Source of the DNA: Edaphochlamys debaryana
Taxonomy: Eukaryota > Chlorophyta > Chlorophyceae > Chlamydomonadales
Direction of reading: 5' to 3'
DNA: 64,000 nucleotides
Assembly: GCA_016858145.1 (NCBI GenBank)
Contig: JAEHOE010000025.1
Span: 1-64,000 of the forward strand
The translations under genes were made by a program, and so were the position numbers. The notes below the pieces were generated by a model, which was not told the DNA's origin, ran no database searches, and saw nothing but the letters and a program-made list of their open reading frames with translations. Positions 61,506-64,000 of this stretch are shown here, piece by piece. Position 1 is the stretch's first letter. Every line of letters begins with the position of its first letter.

Positions 61506-63872
61506 TCACCACTTGGCCCGCCGCCGCCGCGCCTCCACCACCACTTTGGCCACCGTCCACCCGTGCGCCTGCGGGCGAGCAAGTGCGGTGAAGCGGAGGG
61601 GCAGAGTCCGTGGCTCGGGCTGCATGGGGCGCCTTCTTGTGGGGCTGTAGCTTTTCGTCAGCGCTTGTGCTTGCGGTGCTTGGACCGGGGCGCAGGCTGT
61701 ACGTGGGGTCGGCTGCTGTGCGCTGCAGCCCCCGTGCTTTTGAACGCTCCAGCCCTCTCCCGGCCCCGTTGCCCTCTTGCCGCCCTCCTCCGATTCCTTT
61801 GATCCCCCGGTCGGCCCTCTTGCAACCCCAGGCCCCCCCCACCCCACGCCCCCACCTCCAGGGAGGACATGAAGATGGTGGTCAGTCGCTCCGCCGCCAC
61901 TAGGCTCTCCTGCGGGGGGGGGGGGGTTGAGAGGGCGCAGTGCACGATGGCATACGGAGCCGTGAGCGGTGGTAGAGCCACGGCGGCGGTGTGTTCCCAC
62001 CTTCCTCACACACCCACGCGTGCCGATACACACACACGCCCCGGCACCCCCCTCCGCCCCCTCCTCTGCCCCCCACCTGCAGCTCCAGGCGCAGCTCCGC
62101 GGTCTGCTCGCTGGGGTCGGGCAGGCGCGGGCCGGAGCGCATGCGGCGGCGCAGGATGCAGGCCTGCAGGTAGGCCTACGGGGGGGTGGGAGGAGGGGGA
62201 GGGGGGTTGTGTGTGTGTGTGGGGGGGGGGATCAGGAGAGAAAGGGTTGAGGTTGGAAGGTAGCGGGGGGCAGAGCGGGGGGGGTTGGGGCGCTGCGGGA
62301 TACGGTGCTGCAGGGCGCGGCGCCGCGCGTTATGCCGTGCGCACCTGCACCATGTCCCGCGGGTCGGCCTTCTCGTGCAGCACCACGTGCAGCCCCGCGT
62401 CCGGGGTGGGCAGGACCATGAAGTGCGCGTATTTGTACGTCGTCAGCAGCATCACCAACAGGTTGGCGTTGCCTGCAGATGGCAGGCGGTTGGCAGGCGG
62501 TTGGGAGGCGGTTAGGAGGCGGTTGGCAGACGGTTAGGAGGACGGCTGGTGAGTGGCTGGAGGCGCCCTGGCCCCAGTGGTTGCCAGCGGCGGGGCCCTT
62601 TCGTGTTGTTCCTCGATTGCTTCCTTCCGCAATAGCGCTGCCGTCTGCACAGACGCATTCCTTTCGTACTGCCGTACCTTCCACCACGTGCTCGAGCCTG
62701 CTGCCCACGTGGATGTGCGGCGTCAGGCGCTCCCCCGTGGCCCGGGACAGCCCCGGCAGGGGGGGGTCCAGGGGGGCCAGGGCCAGGGGGGTGGGGATCT
62801 GGGGGCAGGGGGGAGGGGGGCGGTGAGGCCGGGGGCGGAGCGGAGAGGGACGGAGCGCGTTGCATCCAGACGTTCAAGAGTCAGGCACGGGTGTGGGTGA
62901 GGTCAAGGGCATGGGCACGTGTCGGCAAGTCCCAGCAGGGAAGGCGGCGCGAGAGCCGTACGTTGGGCTCAAGGGTGTCGTCGTACAGCGCGTCGTAGTC
63001 ATGTACGGCGGGCTTCAAGTAGCAGCGGTCGGCGGTCTTCTTGTTGTACTTCCGGCGGGGCCCGCGTGGGCCCCCGCGGAACCTCGGGCCCTTGCTGGGC
63101 CCGCTGGGCAGGCCCCCGCCCGACCCGGGCCCCGGCGGCGATGGCAGCGACCCGGGGCCGCCAGTCCGGTCAGACGCGCTGCCAGCGCCGCCAGTGGTCA
63201 CGGTCGGCCGCATCTCGTACGGCGACCGGATGTCGTACGGCGACCGCGAGTCGTACGGCGACCGAACGTCCGGGTCTTCGTCGGCGTCCGACTCGTCGTA
63301 CTCGTCGTCGTAGGCGTCGTACTGCCCGTGCTCGTCGTACCTGCGGCATCAGGCAGCCCTCCGTCGTCAATGCGGAACTTCCGCTCGTTTCACACCACCG
63401 CTTCGACCTACTCTGCTCGAGGGTTACCCAACCAACCGGGCGGCTCGAGGGTCACCCAACGGAACCCCAACACTCAAGCCGCCGCCCCGAGCCGTGTTCA
63501 AGCGGCCAACGGGCAAGAGTCCCAAAGCGACCAAGCGTTGACCGCGCCACACGCCTCGCTGGGCTGCTGCCCGGAGCATCGGCGGAAGCCCCCACCCCCG
63601 CCTGACGCATGCATGAGCCTGTTGCCGATGAACGAGATCTGGCCTTGATCTAGATCTAGATCTAGATCTGCGGATCCCGAGATCACGCACCACTTGTGGT
63701 CGAAGGAGTAGCCCAGGTCGAAGTCGTGCTCGCCCGGGCCCTGCCCCGCCGCCGCCGCCGCCGCCGCCTCGGCCCGCGCCGCCGCCGCCCGGTCGGCGGG
63801 GGATATGGAGGAGAGGAATGCGTCCACCAGGAGCTGGAGGCGGGTGGCGTTGAGGGTGGCTAGGGGGATGAC
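61506..63872 (-). CDS. RUS (ROOT UVB SENSITIVE, DUF647) family protein, C-terminal part
   Basis: Visible exons: 63872-63691, 63337-62962, 62798-62678, 62472-62345, 62175-62077, 61909-61856, 61568-61506; 340 residues, with earlier exons beyond the window. Features fitting the C-terminal half of DUF647 are: T-L-N-A-T-R-L-Q-L-L-V-D-A-F-L at the start; I-H-V-G-S-R-L-E-H-V-V; then L-L-T-T-Y-K-Y-A-H-F-M-V-L, V-V-L-H-E-K-A-D-P-R-D-M-V-Q-A-Y-L-Q-A and a final G-W-x4-V-x-E-A. RUS proteins are plastid or membrane proteins tied to UV-B sensing, vitamin B6 and auxin transport in plants; their chemistry is not settled. Exon 63337-62962 is an insertion: acidic Tyr/Asp-rich, three R-S-P-Y-D/E repeats, then Gly/Pro/Arg-rich. 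Family assignment is from pattern memory. Confidence 0.62.
62478..62541 (-). repeat. 10-bp GGCGGTTGGC-type tandem repeat in intron
   Basis: Six or so variants of A-G-G-C-G-G-T-T-G-G lie next to the acceptor of a RUS-like exon. Confidence 0.85.
63647..63670. repeat. Self-complementary (TCTAGA)n repeat
   Basis: Four overlapping units of G-A-T-C-T-A. The whole stretch is palindromic and lies in an intron of the RUS-like gene. Confidence 0.92.
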
Positions 63873-64000
63873 CTGACAGGGGGGGGCGAGGATGAGGGGG
63901 GGGAGGGTAAGGGGAGGCGGGTAGAGGGGCGAGGGGAGGAGAGGGCGTCGCGGTCAGGGCTGGAGCCCCACTCGCCCTGCCCTGCCCTTCGCCCCTTCCC

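Overview
This is a nuclear window from a green alga of the Chlamydomonas/Volvox group. The evidence is very high GC, C-ending codons, many short GT-AG introns in every gene, long Ala/Gly/Ser/Pro-rich protein tails, simple-sequence repeats, and a RWP-RK transcription factor. The genus is an inference from style and gene content, not a database match. No tRNA, rRNA or CRISPR array was recognised.

Layout. Positions 1 to about 11.9 kb hold the 3' two thirds of a large Ty3/gypsy-type LTR retrotransposon. Its gag part is broken by frameshifts, but a 1,914-codon pol frame is intact. Besides reverse transcriptase, RNase H and integrase, pol appears to carry a C5-DNA-methyltransferase-like segment, a PHD finger, and a second methyltransferase-like fold at its end. 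About 2.3 kb of non-coding DNA follows, with a (GAT)n microsatellite.

The rest holds eight spliced genes, rebuilt here exon by exon. On the minus strand are a flavin-containing monooxygenase with a tail of about 1,320 residues (14.3-23.6 kb) and a plastid-type PEP mutase/isocitrate lyase family protein (24.6-29.8 kb). Divergent from the latter, on the plus strand, is a CDKAL1-type tRNA methylthiotransferase with a C-terminal membrane anchor (30.3-35.9 kb). Next come a 1,620-residue RWP-RK protein (37.7-45.1 kb), a neuferricin-like cytochrome b5-fold protein (48.3-51.8 kb), an unrecognised helical protein (52.6-55.8 kb) and an F-box-like protein (56.5-59.4 kb), all plus strand. The 3' part of a RUS/DUF647 family gene lies on the minus strand at the right edge.

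These are separately transcribed genes with no evident shared pathway. The only obvious regulatory coupling is the 467-bp divergent intergenic stretch at 29.8-30.2 kb. Each gene model closes in frame across all its exons, which supports the boundaries, but no transcript data were available. GC-AG introns seem unusually common (seven of about 79 inferred introns). The most novel content is the domain architecture of the retrotransposon.
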